From Gammaproteobacteria bacterium (GTDB lineage Bacteria > Pseudomonadota > Gammaproteobacteria > UBA6429 > Thiohalophilaceae), in contig JAOUNS010000001.1 of NCBI GenBank assembly GCA_029880855.1, positions 62,001 through 126,000 on the forward strand: DNA of 64,000 nucleotides, read 5' to 3'. Under the pieces are notes generated by a model. It was not told the DNA's origin and made no database searches. It saw only the letters and a list, made by a program, of their open reading frames with translations. This document shows, piece by piece, positions 45,650-53,887 of the stretch. Each line of letters starts with the position of its first letter. Position 1 is the first letter of the stretch. Both the position numbers and the translations under genes were made by a program.

Positions 45650-46156
45650 TTAACGGCGACGATTCCGGTACCGTTGTAATATCTTGCGCCGTTGTTCCGG
45701 GGTTAAACGCCGCCATTGCTGACGGCGTTCACGCCATTGTTGTCGTTCTTCCGGACTCATGTTGCGCCATTTTTCGCGTAGCTCCTTGCGCTTTTCCGCC
45801 GGCAGGTTCTGGAACCAGCGGAACCGTTCCCGCACCTTGTGACGTTCTTCCGGTGGTAATTTGCGGTATTCGTCAAAACGTTCACGCAAGCGTTGTTTTT
45901 GTTCCGGCGGCAGTTTTGCCCAGTGTTTAAAACGTTCCTTTGCCTGCTGCTTTTGTTCCGGTGTCAGCGTTTGCCAGCGTTCGGCGCCGCGTTGCAGGCG
46001 TTCCTGTCGTTCCGGCGGTAATTCCGACCAGCGGTCAGCGAATGGTTTGAGGATCTTTTGCTGATCGGCACTCAACTCATTCCACTGTACCGCCTGGCCG
46101 ACCGGTAGCAGGCTGAACCACAGTAACAGGCCCGTGATGAAACGTTGCCTATTCAT
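45650..46156 (-). CDS. DUF3106 protein, periplasmic, Arg/Gln-rich
   Basis: 168 residues from the ATG at 46156 (GAGGAGA upstream); the longer frame from 46294 has no signal. A signal peptide (FITGLLLWFSLLPVGQA) precedes about ten degenerate copies of a unit of the type LPPEQRQRLRERFQRW, predicted as helices. DUF3106 proteins occur with ECF sigma factor and DUF3619 genes, as here. The start overlaps the end of the small gene upstream by 8 bases. A heavily charged periplasmic protein of unknown role, resembling CpxP/Spy-type helical proteins in spirit only. Confidence 0.75.
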   Translation of the reverse strand: MNRQRFITGLLLWFSLLPVGQAVQWNELSADQQKILKPFADRWSELPPERQERLQRGAERWQTLTPEQKQQAKERFKHWAKLPPEQKQRLRERFDEYRKLPPEERHKVRERFRWFQNLPAEKRKELREKWRNMSPEERQQWRERRQQWRRLTPEQRRKILQRYRNRRR

Positions 46157-46370
46157 GTTCTTTCTCCTCTTGTTGGCCTTCGGCCATTTCACTCTGTTGC
46201 CAATCGCGCATCTGCAACGGATCATGATATTCACCATCAATGTTTTGTCCTTCACCCAGGAACTCCAGTAGTTCCATGGGCGGGTTCGCTTCATTCTCCG
46301 CCGCTTGCAGCATTGAGCCCGGCAACAGGATCAGCACACAGCCAAGATAAAACTGAATCTGTTTAACCAT
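46149..46370 (-). CDS. Small secreted protein in the sigma factor operon
   Basis: 73 residues from the ATG at 46370. A signal peptide (VKQIQFYLGCVLILLPGSML, cleavage after QAA) leads to an acidic mature part of about 45 residues that ends in a Glu/Gln-rich tail. Both ends overlap neighbours: 8 bases with the DUF3619 gene and 8 with the DUF3106 gene, which implies translational coupling. No family known to me. Confidence 0.6.
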   Translation of the reverse strand: MVKQIQFYLGCVLILLPGSMLQAAENEANPPMELLEFLGEGQNIDGEYHDPLQMRDWQQSEMAEGQQEEKEHE

Positions 46371-46707
46371 GTCGCGTCTCATCCGCCAGCCATTGATAAA
46401 ATTCCAGATCCTGAAACATCTCCAGCTCCTCGCCGGCGACCAGCATGGGCAGGTCTTCCATGGCCAGACTGTTGGTCGCTGTCGGGACCCAGACGATAGA
46501 GACGGTTAACACCACGGCCGCTGTGGTCGCGCTGCCCATTGCCAACAGCGGTGTCAGGCCAAACCGTTTGCGTTTGCCCTGTTGCAAGGCCTGCTGTCGC
46601 GCTTGATTCAGACGCGACAGGGTTGCGGCATCCAGATGTTCCACGCTGTCATCCAGCTGCTGCGTGATCTGTTGTAACAGTTGCTTGTCGTTGTCTTGCT
46701 GACTCAT
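46363..46707 (-). CDS. DUF3619-family membrane protein
   Basis: 114 residues. A cytoplasmic helical part (about 1-48, rich in Gln: SRLNQARQQALQQGKRKRFG) leads to one membrane helix (MGSATTAAVVLTVSIVWV) and a periplasmic tail. DUF3619 genes regularly follow ECF sigma factor genes, and the size and topology fit an anti-sigma factor. That role is my inference. The start overlaps the stop of the sigma gene by 4 bases. Confidence 0.75.
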   Translation of the reverse strand: MSQQDNDKQLLQQITQQLDDSVEHLDAATLSRLNQARQQALQQGKRKRFGLTPLLAMGSATTAAVVLTVSIVWVPTATNSLAMEDLPMLVAGEELEMFQDLEFYQWLADETRHG

Positions 46708-47249
46708 GGCCAGGTACCCTGTAGCTGTTCTCTTAATCGTTGTATGGCCCGAGAATAATGGGTTTTCACACTGCCTTCACTGCAACCCATGGCGCGGGCC
46801 GTTTGCGCCGTATCCAGTCCTTCCCATTGTCGCAACAAAAACACCTGTTGCTGACGCAGCGGCAAATCGTGCAGAACTTTTTCCAACACCGCCATGGCCT
46901 GTTGCTGTTTGGTCTGCTGTTCAGGATTGACGCTGTGCTTATCTTCCATGGTTTGCCAGGGAAATTCACCATCATCCGACTCATTCTGCGCGGTGCCAAA
47001 AAAGCCCCATACCCGTTGTCGTACTGTATTGCGACGATACCAGTCACGAATGGTGGTTTGTAATATGCGGGTGAACAATGCCCCCCACTCCTGCGGCTCG
47101 CGGTCACGATACCGTTTCACCAGCTTTAACATGGCATCCTGCACAATATCCAGTGCTTCATCCTGCCGGCCGGTGGCGATGATCGCCATTCGATACGCCC
47201 GACGCTCGACATCCTTGAGGAACTGCTCCAGTGTATGTGCGGTATTCAG
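46704..47249 (-). CDS. ECF-type RNA polymerase sigma factor, probable CTG start
   Basis: About 181 residues from the CTG at 47249. Region 2 is ALDIVQDAMLKLVKRYRDR and region 4 LPLRQQQVFLLRQWEG with AMGCSEGSVKTHYSRAIQRL. The first ordinary start is an ATG at 47189, which would remove conserved-looking residues (EQFLKDVERRAYR). No ATG, GTG or TTG exists in frame before it until a TGA beyond 47270, while GGAG lies 8 bases before the CTG. It likely directs transcription of its own operon with DUF3619 and DUF3106. Confidence 0.8.
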   Translation of the reverse strand: MNTAHTLEQFLKDVERRAYRMAIIATGRQDEALDIVQDAMLKLVKRYRDREPQEWGALFTRILQTTIRDWYRRNTVRQRVWGFFGTAQNESDDGEFPWQTMEDKHSVNPEQQTKQQQAMAVLEKVLHDLPLRQQQVFLLRQWEGLDTAQTARAMGCSEGSVKTHYSRAIQRLREQLQGTWP

Positions 47250-47303
47250 CGTTTTGACTCCGGTCGGCGTTGCTCGAAATGGCGATCATCCCGGTCCAAA
47301 CCA

Positions 47304-47726
47304 TTAATTGTTGGGCTGGTTGCGGCGGCGATCAATACGGCGATGCAGGCGCTGACCACGTTTGTCCATACGCTGATCGATACGGTCGCCACGGCGATCC
47401 AGCCGGTTTTCGATGCGATCACCGCGACGATCCAGGCGATTATTTATCCGATCACCGCGTCGTTCCAATCGATCAGCGGCGGCATCATGGCCTTTATTCC
47501 GCAGGCGTTCAGCGCGTTTGTCGAGGCGATTTTCGATACGATCACCGCGACGGTCCAGCCGATCATGAATGCGTTCGCCGCGTTGATCCAGTCTTTCGTT
47601 AATCACATCGCCCCGGCGATCCAGGCGATCTTCCACCCGTTGCCCCGGACCGGTATTATCCGCCCACGCCTGATTGCCCATCAGCAGTGCTACTGTACTG
47701 AAAATAAAGAGTTTTTTGTAAATCAT
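47304..47726 (-). CDS. Secreted protein of 11-residue repeats
   Basis: 140 residues from the ATG at 47726. The signal peptide (YKKLFIFSTVALLMGNQAWA) is followed by about nine units of the type RLDRRGDRIEN, each 11 residues long; the fourth has an 8-residue insertion (GHDAAAD). Hendecad spacing predicts a right-handed coiled coil, highly charged and periplasmic. It is the first gene upstream of the sigma factor, 54 bases away on the same strand. Proteins of this look are common in proteobacteria; their role is unknown. Confidence 0.7.
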   Translation of the reverse strand: MIYKKLFIFSTVALLMGNQAWADNTGPGQRVEDRLDRRGDVINERLDQRGERIHDRLDRRGDRIENRLDKRAERLRNKGHDAAADRLERRGDRINNRLDRRGDRIENRLDRRGDRIDQRMDKRGQRLHRRIDRRRNQPNN

Positions 47727-47875
47727 GGTCATCTCCTCAGGGAAAAATTTGTCTCGTTTCAGACTGTTTAACGCGGCAACGGGGATTCGGTTGACAGGAA
47801 ACTTGAATAAAATCGAGCCGGACCTACATTAATTGATACCCGACCCACAATGACCAACACAAGGTGACTGTATTC

Positions 47876-49921
47876 ATGTCCAACCCATTAATGGCAATGG
47901 ACGGCTTGCCGCCGTTTCAGAAGATCAAACCGGAACATATCGAACCCGCCATCAGCCAACTCATTGAGCAAAACCGCCAACTGGTGGACCGACTGCTGGC
48001 TGAAAACGAACACTACACCTGGGATAACCTGATCCAGCCGCTGGAAGAAGAAGACAATCGCCTCAGTCGGGCCTGGTCACCGGTCAGTCACATGAATTCC
48101 GTGGTCAACAGTGAGGCCCTGCGTGAGGCCTATAACGCCTGCCTGCCCAAGTTGAGTGAATTGAGTACCGAGATGGGGCAAAACGTCCATTTATATGAGG
48201 CATACAAAAGTATCCATGACATGCCTGAATTTCAGCATCTGGATCAGGCGCGCAAAAAGACCATCGAAAATGCCCTGCGCGATTTCCACCTCTCCGGGGT
48301 GGATCTGCCGCAAGCGAAAAAGGTGCGCTATAAAGAGATCAAACAGCAGCTCTCCAAACTCACCACCAAATATGAAGAGAATCTGCTCGATGCCACCCAG
48401 GGCTGGACCCGGCAGATCACCGATGAGTCACTGCTCGCCGGTTTGCCCGACTCGGCCCGCGCCATGGCGCGCCAAAGCGCCGAACAGAAAGGGCTGGAAG
48501 GCTGGTTGTTTACCCTGGAGTTTCCTTCTTATTACGCTGTCATGACCCATGCCGATGACCGGGAACTGCGACATGAGATGTATCAGGCCTATGTCACCCG
48601 TGCCTCGGACCAGGGTCCCAATGCCGGCAAATGGGACAACACGACCATCATGGACGAGATCCTCGCTCTGCGGCATGAACTGGCTCAATTGCTGGGCTTT
48701 GCAAGCTTTGCCCACCGCTCTTTGGCGACCAAGATGGCGGAATCACCGGAGCAAGTACTTACTTTCCTGAACGACCTGGCGGCCAAATCCAAGCCGGCCG
48801 CTGCACAGGAACTGCAGGATTTGCGCGATTACGCCCGTGAACACGATGCCATGGATGATCTGCAACCCTGGGACATCGGCTACTACTCGGAAAAACAGCG
48901 TCGTCACCTGTACGACATCAGTCAGGAAGCCCTGAAACCCTATTTCCCGGAGAGCCGCGTCATCCCCGGCATGTTTGAGGTGGTCAAGCGCCTGTACAAC
49001 ATCGACATCAAGGAAATGGATGACGTGGAGACCTGGCACCCGGCTGTGCGGTTTTATGAAATTCGCGATGCCGCCGGTGAATTGCGCGGTAGGTTTTATC
49101 TTGACCTCTATGCCCGAGAGCACAAACGCAGCGGGGCCTGGATGGATGATTGCCAGGGACGTATGCTGCTGCACGACAATCGTGTGCAGGTACCGGTCGC
49201 CTACCTCACTTGTAATCTGACCCCGCCTATTGGCAATGACCCGGCTCTGTTTACCCATGACGAAGTGACCACCCTGTTCCACGAATTTGGTCACGGGCTG
49301 CACCACATGTTGACCCAGGTGAACCACATCGCTGTATCCGGCATCAATGGTGTAGCCTGGGATGCGGTGGAACTGCCCAGCCAGTTCATGGAAAACTGGT
49401 GCTGGGAGCGTGAGGCCCTGAATCTTATCGCCGCTCATTACCAAACCGGCGCAGCCTTGCCGGATGACCTCTATAATAAGATGCACGCGGCCAGAAACTT
49501 TCAGTCAGGCATGCAGATGGTACGGCAACTGGAATTTTCCCTGTTCGATTTCCGTTTGCATCTGGAATACGATCCGGCAAAGGGATCACAGGTACAACAG
49601 ATGCTGGATACCGTGCGAGATCAGGTTGCTGTGATAAAACCACCGGTCTGGAACCGATTTCAGCACGGATTTTCCCATATTTTCGCTGGGGGTTATGCGG
49701 CCGGTTATTACAGTTACAAGTGGGCTGAGGTATTATCCGCAGATGCCTTTGCAAAATTTGAAGAACATGGCATTTTTGACTCAGCAACCGGCGCAGCATT
49801 TCTGCATAATATCCTCGAACAAGGGGGAACCTACGAGCCGATGGAGCTGTTTATCAAGTTTCGCGGCAGGGAACCGACTATAGATGCATTACTCAGACAC
49901 AGCGGCATCACAACAGAATAA
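47876..49921 (+). CDS. prlC: Oligopeptidase A
   Basis: 681 residues from the ATG at 47876 (E. coli OpdA 680). M3-family zinc protease: the metal site LFHEFGHGLHHML (HExxH) lies near residue 468, with the third-ligand Glu in WDAVELPSQFMENW about 25 residues on. It degrades signal-peptide fragments and other peptides in the cytoplasm. A GTG at 47864 is another possible start. The TIGR04211-type gene follows 15 bases after the stop. Confidence 0.95.
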   Translation: MSNPLMAMDGLPPFQKIKPEHIEPAISQLIEQNRQLVDRLLAENEHYTWDNLIQPLEEEDNRLSRAWSPVSHMNSVVNSEALREAYNACLPKLSELSTEMGQNVHLYEAYKSIHDMPEFQHLDQARKKTIENALRDFHLSGVDLPQAKKVRYKEIKQQLSKLTTKYEENLLDATQGWTRQITDESLLAGLPDSARAMARQSAEQKGLEGWLFTLEFPSYYAVMTHADDRELRHEMYQAYVTRASDQGPNAGKWDNTTIMDEILALRHELAQLLGFASFAHRSLATKMAESPEQVLTFLNDLAAKSKPAAAQELQDLRDYAREHDAMDDLQPWDIGYYSEKQRRHLYDISQEALKPYFPESRVIPGMFEVVKRLYNIDIKEMDDVETWHPAVRFYEIRDAAGELRGRFYLDLYAREHKRSGAWMDDCQGRMLLHDNRVQVPVAYLTCNLTPPIGNDPALFTHDEVTTLFHEFGHGLHHMLTQVNHIAVSGINGVAWDAVELPSQFMENWCWEREALNLIAAHYQTGAALPDDLYNKMHAARNFQSGMQMVRQLEFSLFDFRLHLEYDPAKGSQVQQMLDTVRDQVAVIKPPVWNRFQHGFSHIFAGGYAAGYYSYKWAEVLSADAFAKFEEHGIFDSATGAAFLHNILEQGGTYEPMELFIKFRGREPTIDALLRHSGITTE

Positions 49922-49935
49922 ATACAAGGTCAGGC

Positions 49936-50706
49936 ATGAAGAATAAGAAAACCCGGATCATTTTTATCACATTACTGTCATTATTCATTCATCACAGCGC
50001 TGCGGCAGAAACCCGATACGTCACCGACCGTATTATGCTTGGTGTCGCCAAGGATCCCGCACCCGCCAGTCTGCTGGTCACGTCTATTCCGACCGGTACC
50101 ATGGTTGAAACCAGCGAGACCAACGGTGACTTTACCAGGATCAAATTGCCTGACGGTACCGAAGGCTGGGTCAACACAGTCTACTTGCGTGATGACAAAC
50201 CGGCGGTAGTGGAATTAACAGAAGTGAAAGATCAGTTGGCCAAGAAAGAGCGTGAGGTGCAAAACTGGCGTGATGAGGCGACCAACCGCCGCAACGAGTT
50301 CAAAGAACTCAAGCGCAAGATGTCTGCCGGTGAAACCGTAGAAGCCGATCCGGAGTTGGCCAATAAACTCAAGGAAGCCGAAACCCGGAACCAGACCTTA
50401 ACGGAACAAGTTGCCAAACTGGACAACGAATTGCAAGAGTTGCGCAAACTCCAGCAAGGCGACTCCGCACAAAGACTGAAACAATACGAATCCGAAAATA
50501 TCAAAATGAAAACCCGCATCGAAGCGGCCCTGGCCAATCTGGAAGGAAAGACCGTCCCCACTCCGGAAGAACTGGCCTCCATCCGCCCCGATTTCCCGCT
50601 TTGGTACACCATACTGCTGGTGCTGATGGTGGTGATAGGTATTGGCGGCGGTATTGGCTGGATGGACTATCAAAACCGCAAACGTCACGGCGGGTTCAGG
50701 TTATAA
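49936..50706 (+). CDS. SH3-domain protein, TIGR04211 family (YgiM type)
   Basis: 256 residues. Signal peptide (IIFITLLSLFIHHSAAA), then a bacterial SH3 domain (about 26-90: YVTDRIMLGVAKDPA, ending WVNTVYLRD). A coiled coil follows (about 95-205, heptads of Leu, Lys and Glu), and one C-terminal membrane helix (PLWYTILLVLMVVIGIGGGI) with a basic tail. The protein is thus anchored in the inner membrane with the SH3 domain in the periplasm. E. coli YgiM has this layout; role unclear. It follows prlC closely. Confidence 0.88.
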   Translation: MKNKKTRIIFITLLSLFIHHSAAAETRYVTDRIMLGVAKDPAPASLLVTSIPTGTMVETSETNGDFTRIKLPDGTEGWVNTVYLRDDKPAVVELTEVKDQLAKKEREVQNWRDEATNRRNEFKELKRKMSAGETVEADPELANKLKEAETRNQTLTEQVAKLDNELQELRKLQQGDSAQRLKQYESENIKMKTRIEAALANLEGKTVPTPEELASIRPDFPLWYTILLVLMVVIGIGGGIGWMDYQNRKRHGGFRL

Positions 50707-50884
50707 CTTTTCTAGAAGACACAGGTTCCCATGCGTTGCGTGGGGATCGGTGTGTTAATTCTTCGAGCAAGTCATCTGAGAAGTTGTTAATTGTTCGTTT
50801 GCCGCTGCGTTGAGCCCGGATTCATTGTTTTGCTTTCTATTTTTTGTGTATCGCTGCGTGATGAGTAACACTTTTCCCCGGACA

Positions 50885-50914
50885 TAAAAAAACCGCCGCA
50901 TGATGCGGCGGTTT
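50885..50914 (-). terminator. Terminator of the small heat-shock protein gene
   Basis: A near-perfect stem, CCGCCGCA/TGCGGCGG extended by AAA/TTT, followed on the minus strand by a T-run. It lies 22 bases after the stop codon of the gene at 50937 and may also stop transcripts arriving from the SH3 gene. Confidence 0.85.
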
Positions 50915-50936
50915 AGATGTTTACAGACGGTTTGGT

Positions 50937-51389
50937 TTATGCCGCCTTGTCACTCAGAAGTCGGCTGGAGTTGCCGCTGCCGATTTCGATCTTGCGCGGT
51001 TTCATCGCTTCGGGGATGACCCGTTCCAGATCAATATGCAGTAAACCATTCTCTACTACCGCACCACGCACTTCCACATGATCGGCCAGATTGAAACGAC
51101 GTTCAAAGTTGCGGGCGGCAATGCCCTGATGCAGGTATTTCTTCTGTGCCTCGGTCTTTTCCTTGCGGCCGATGACCTTCAGGCTGTCGCCTTCCACTTC
51201 CACGTCCAGTTCATCTTCCGCAAAACCGGCGACGGCCATGGTGATACGGTACTTGTCTTCTTCGACAAGTTCGATGTTATAGGGTGGATAGGCAGGGGTT
51301 TCACCGCGAGTCACTTCATCAAACAGTGAAGCAAGGCGATCAAAACCGATGGCGGAACGATATAACGGGGTTAAATCAAAAGTACGCAT
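50937..51389 (-). CDS. ibpA: Small heat-shock protein (IbpA/Hsp20)
   Basis: 150 residues from the second ATG at 51389; GAGGAG lies 9 bases before it but only 3 before the first ATG at 51395. Family marks are LTPLYRSAIGFDRLASLFDE at the start, alpha-crystallin strands (YNIELVEEDKYRITMAVAGF), GVVxNGLLxIxL-type GAVVENGLLHIDLER, and the C-terminal IEI (I-x-I) motif. It forms oligomers that hold unfolding proteins for DnaK and ClpB. Sigma-32 and RNA-thermometer control are described at 51390-51487. Confidence 0.94.
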   Translation of the reverse strand: MRTFDLTPLYRSAIGFDRLASLFDEVTRGETPAYPPYNIELVEEDKYRITMAVAGFAEDELDVEVEGDSLKVIGRKEKTEAQKKYLHQGIAARNFERRFNLADHVEVRGAVVENGLLHIDLERVIPEAMKPRKIEIGSGNSSRLLSDKAA

Positions 51390-51455
51390 GATCATATTCT
51401 CCTCTATTAAGCAACATGATTCTTACAAGCCGGACCTCTGTTGAGCATCCGTACA
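51390..51455 (-). promoter_or_regulatory. ROSE-like RNA thermometer in the ibpA leader
   Basis: The leader contains TTGCT (51410-51414) followed by a 6-base loop and the ribosome site AGGAG (51399-51403). These pair as in ROSE elements, with the characteristic G-G opposition inside UUGCU/AGGAG. AUCAUG pairs with UAUGAU on the outer side, extending the stem to the start codon region. A short upstream stem CGGA...UCCG precedes it. ROSE elements control small heat-shock genes in many proteobacteria. Confidence 0.7.
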
Positions 51456-51457
51456 TG

Positions 51458-52648
51458 TTACTTATGGTCGGTGGAATTTTTTTCAAGCGTGCCGGCGCGA
51501 AAAATTGCCCGACGGGTAACAATCGGGCCGATCAACTCAAACAACACGGTGGAACTGATGGCCACCGCCAATAGCATCGGGCGATGTTCCGGAAACTGGT
51601 TGGCCGCCACCAGGGCCATACCCACGGTTGCCCCGGCCTGGGGCAACAGGGTCAAACCCAGCCGGCGTTAACTGATGGTATCGGCACCGCTCAACCAACA
51701 TCCCAGTCCACCGCCGGCCACCTTGCCCACCATTCTGGCGATGATGTAACCCACACCGATCAAGCCCAGGTATTGCACATACTCAAACTTCAGCGAGGCA
51801 CCCGCCAAAATAAAAAACACCACCATAAAGGGCCACTCTATTCCTTCAATGGCATGAAAGGGGTAACTGTGATGCCGCGCCAAATTGGTGATCACCGCCC
51901 CCATCACGATGGCCGCGATAAGAAATGAGACATCCAGCCACATGGCCAGCCCGCCACACAACAGCACCAGCCCCAGTGCTTCGGTCAACATGGGTTGCCC
52001 GGCCTTGATACGACCGGTGAGATAGGCGGCTGGCACGCCCAATACTATGCCCAGCAGCATTGCTCCCCCCACTTCATGGGTGGCATCAATGAGAGAATCA
52101 AGTCCGGCGGTAGCATGTTGCATTCCGCCCACCATCGCCAGTCCTACGCTGAACAGGATCAGACTCCACACATCATCCAGTGCCACCACGGCCAACACCC
52201 TGTCATGAAACACACTTTTTTTTCCTGATTCGTTGATCGTCTCCATGGTCGCTGCCGGATCGGTGGCCGATGCAAAGCAGGCGCACAGGATGGCCGGCAC
52301 CGGTGACATGCCCAACAGCAACAGCACCCCGCAGACCACCACAGCTGTCACTACCACTTCAGTGGCAGAAATAATGAGCAAGGCCCCGGCCGCACCATCA
52401 AAGGTCTTGCGGGTCAACCTGCCGCCGATCAAAAAACCAATCATCAATAGCGCCACATTGGCCAATAACTCAAAGTTATCCAATACCGGTCGCGGGATCA
52501 GATCCAGCACAGCCGGTCCAATGACGATACCGAAGATCAACAACAGGGTTACACGCGGCAGGCGGGTACGACGACCCAACAGATCCGTCGCCAATCCAAG
52601 CAACAGGAGGCAACCGATGGTGATAAAAAATTGTGGCGCGATTTGCAT
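51458..52648 (-). pseudogene. Cation/proton antiporter gene with an in-frame TAA
   Basis: A CPA2/Kef-type antiporter of about 396 codons: the N-terminal part (51668-52648) has about ten membrane helices, with ASATDPAATMETINESGKK carrying the Asp typical of the ion site. The reading frame then meets TAA at 51668-51670 in DTIS-stop-RRLGLTLLPQAG, after which the remaining 70 codons (51458-51667) continue in the same frame with antiporter character (PILSSTVLFELIGP-type AISSTVLFELIGPIV). The likely original codon is one change from TAA. A truncated 326-residue protein could still be made. A sequencing error is possible. Confidence 0.75.
51462..51487 (-). promoter_or_regulatory. Sigma-32-like promoter of ibpA
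   Basis: On the minus strand CTTGAAA (complement of 51481-51487) is followed after 11 bases by GACCATAA (complement of 51462-51469), which fits the CTTGAAA/CCCCATNT pattern at the -35 and partly at the -10. It lies inside the 3' end of the broken antiporter gene. The predicted transcription start is near 51455, giving a leader of about 66 bases. Confidence 0.6.
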
Positions 52649-52758
52649 AAGGTGACCTCAATACTCCCAAGTATAGAACGTAGCAACCCTGCCGGTGCTC
52701 CACCGCGCAATATGCCTGCACATAGCGGGAAAAAAAATGGTTTTAACCGTGCTGATGG

Positions 52759-53847
52759 TTACTCTGCGGAACCATGCCGCTGTGCGAGATAATCCCGGCC
52801 GGCCATCTCGGTTAAACGGCTGACAGTGCGGTCAAATTCAAATTTGTTCAGCCTGCCGTGATAGATGTCGTTGGCCGGTGCGGCGGCGGTGGCGATAAGT
52901 TTGACGTGGTTGTCGTAGAGGGCATCGATGAGATGGATAAAGCGTTTTGCGGCATCGTCACGTTCTTCATTCAATACCGGTATGTTGCTGATAAAAACCG
53001 TGTGGAAGCTTTTGGCTATATCCAGATAATCATTGGCGGAGCGGGGTTTTTCACACAGTTCATCAAAGGTGAACCAGATGTATTCATTGGCCCAGGCCAG
53101 ATAATGAAACTCACGCTGGTTAATGGTGATATCGCGATGCGTCTTGGCGGGAACATTGGCCAGTTTCCGAAACTGATCCTGCAACTTAAGATGACCATCC
53201 GTACCGTTGATCACATGGTAGGTCTCAACATTTTGCAACATGCCGATCCGGTAATCGGTTCCATCACCCAGACCGGCCTCGGTGGTGTTTTGTTTTAACA
53301 GTTCAATGGCCGGTAAAAAGCTGTCTCGTTGCAAACCGTTTTTATACAAGTCATCAATGGGGATGTTGGAGGTCATCACCAGTGTCACCCCTTCCTTAAA
53401 CAAGGCTTCAAGCAAGCCGGCCAGGATCATGGCATCACCGATATCACTGACATGAAATTCATCCAGACAAATCAGACGATATTTTTTCGACCACTGTTTG
53501 GCGACCTGTTGCAGGGGGTTGGTGGTGTGCTCCAGTTTCGCCAGCTCGGTATGGATATCCCGCATAAAACGATGGAAGTGTAACCGGTGTTTTTCCGGGA
53601 AATCGAGACAAGCGTAAAATGAGTCCATCAACCAGGTCTTGCCCCGCCCGGTGCTGCCGTGGAAATAGACCCCGATTATGGGTGGCGGTCGTTTACCAAA
53701 CAGGCGCGCCAATAATCCGGGCTGACGCTCTTCGTTAATCAACTCCAGGTAGAGGTCATCCAGACAACGCATGGCCTGCTCCTGTAACAGATCAGGTTGA
53801 TAGCCGCTGTGCCGGACCAGATGTTGATAATATTGAAACGGGGTCAT
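52759..53847 (-). CDS. zapE: Cell division ATPase ZapE (AFG1 family)
   Basis: 362 residues. AFG1-like AAA domain: Walker A is YFHGSTGRGKTWLMD (about 80-94), Walker B LICLDEFHVSD (about 130) and the sensor region TLVMTSNIPIDDLYKNGL. ZapE acts on the Z-ring during division in E. coli. In gammaproteobacteria it often lies near ribosomal protein genes, which are not seen here. It is convergent with no partner, and the SDR gene follows on the same strand upstream. Confidence 0.95.
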   Translation of the reverse strand: MTPFQYYQHLVRHSGYQPDLLQEQAMRCLDDLYLELINEERQPGLLARLFGKRPPPIIGVYFHGSTGRGKTWLMDSFYACLDFPEKHRLHFHRFMRDIHTELAKLEHTTNPLQQVAKQWSKKYRLICLDEFHVSDIGDAMILAGLLEALFKEGVTLVMTSNIPIDDLYKNGLQRDSFLPAIELLKQNTTEAGLGDGTDYRIGMLQNVETYHVINGTDGHLKLQDQFRKLANVPAKTHRDITINQREFHYLAWANEYIWFTFDELCEKPRSANDYLDIAKSFHTVFISNIPVLNEERDDAAKRFIHLIDALYDNHVKLIATAAAPANDIYHGRLNKFEFDRTVSRLTEMAGRDYLAQRHGSAE

Positions 53848-53887
53848 GGTTATTACATCGTCCTGATCCGGTTTCTGCTTTACCCTA

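Noticed and set aside
46704..47189. Sigma factor starting at the ATG at 47189
   Set aside because: It would remove conserved-looking residues and has no ribosome site; the CTG at 47249 has one.
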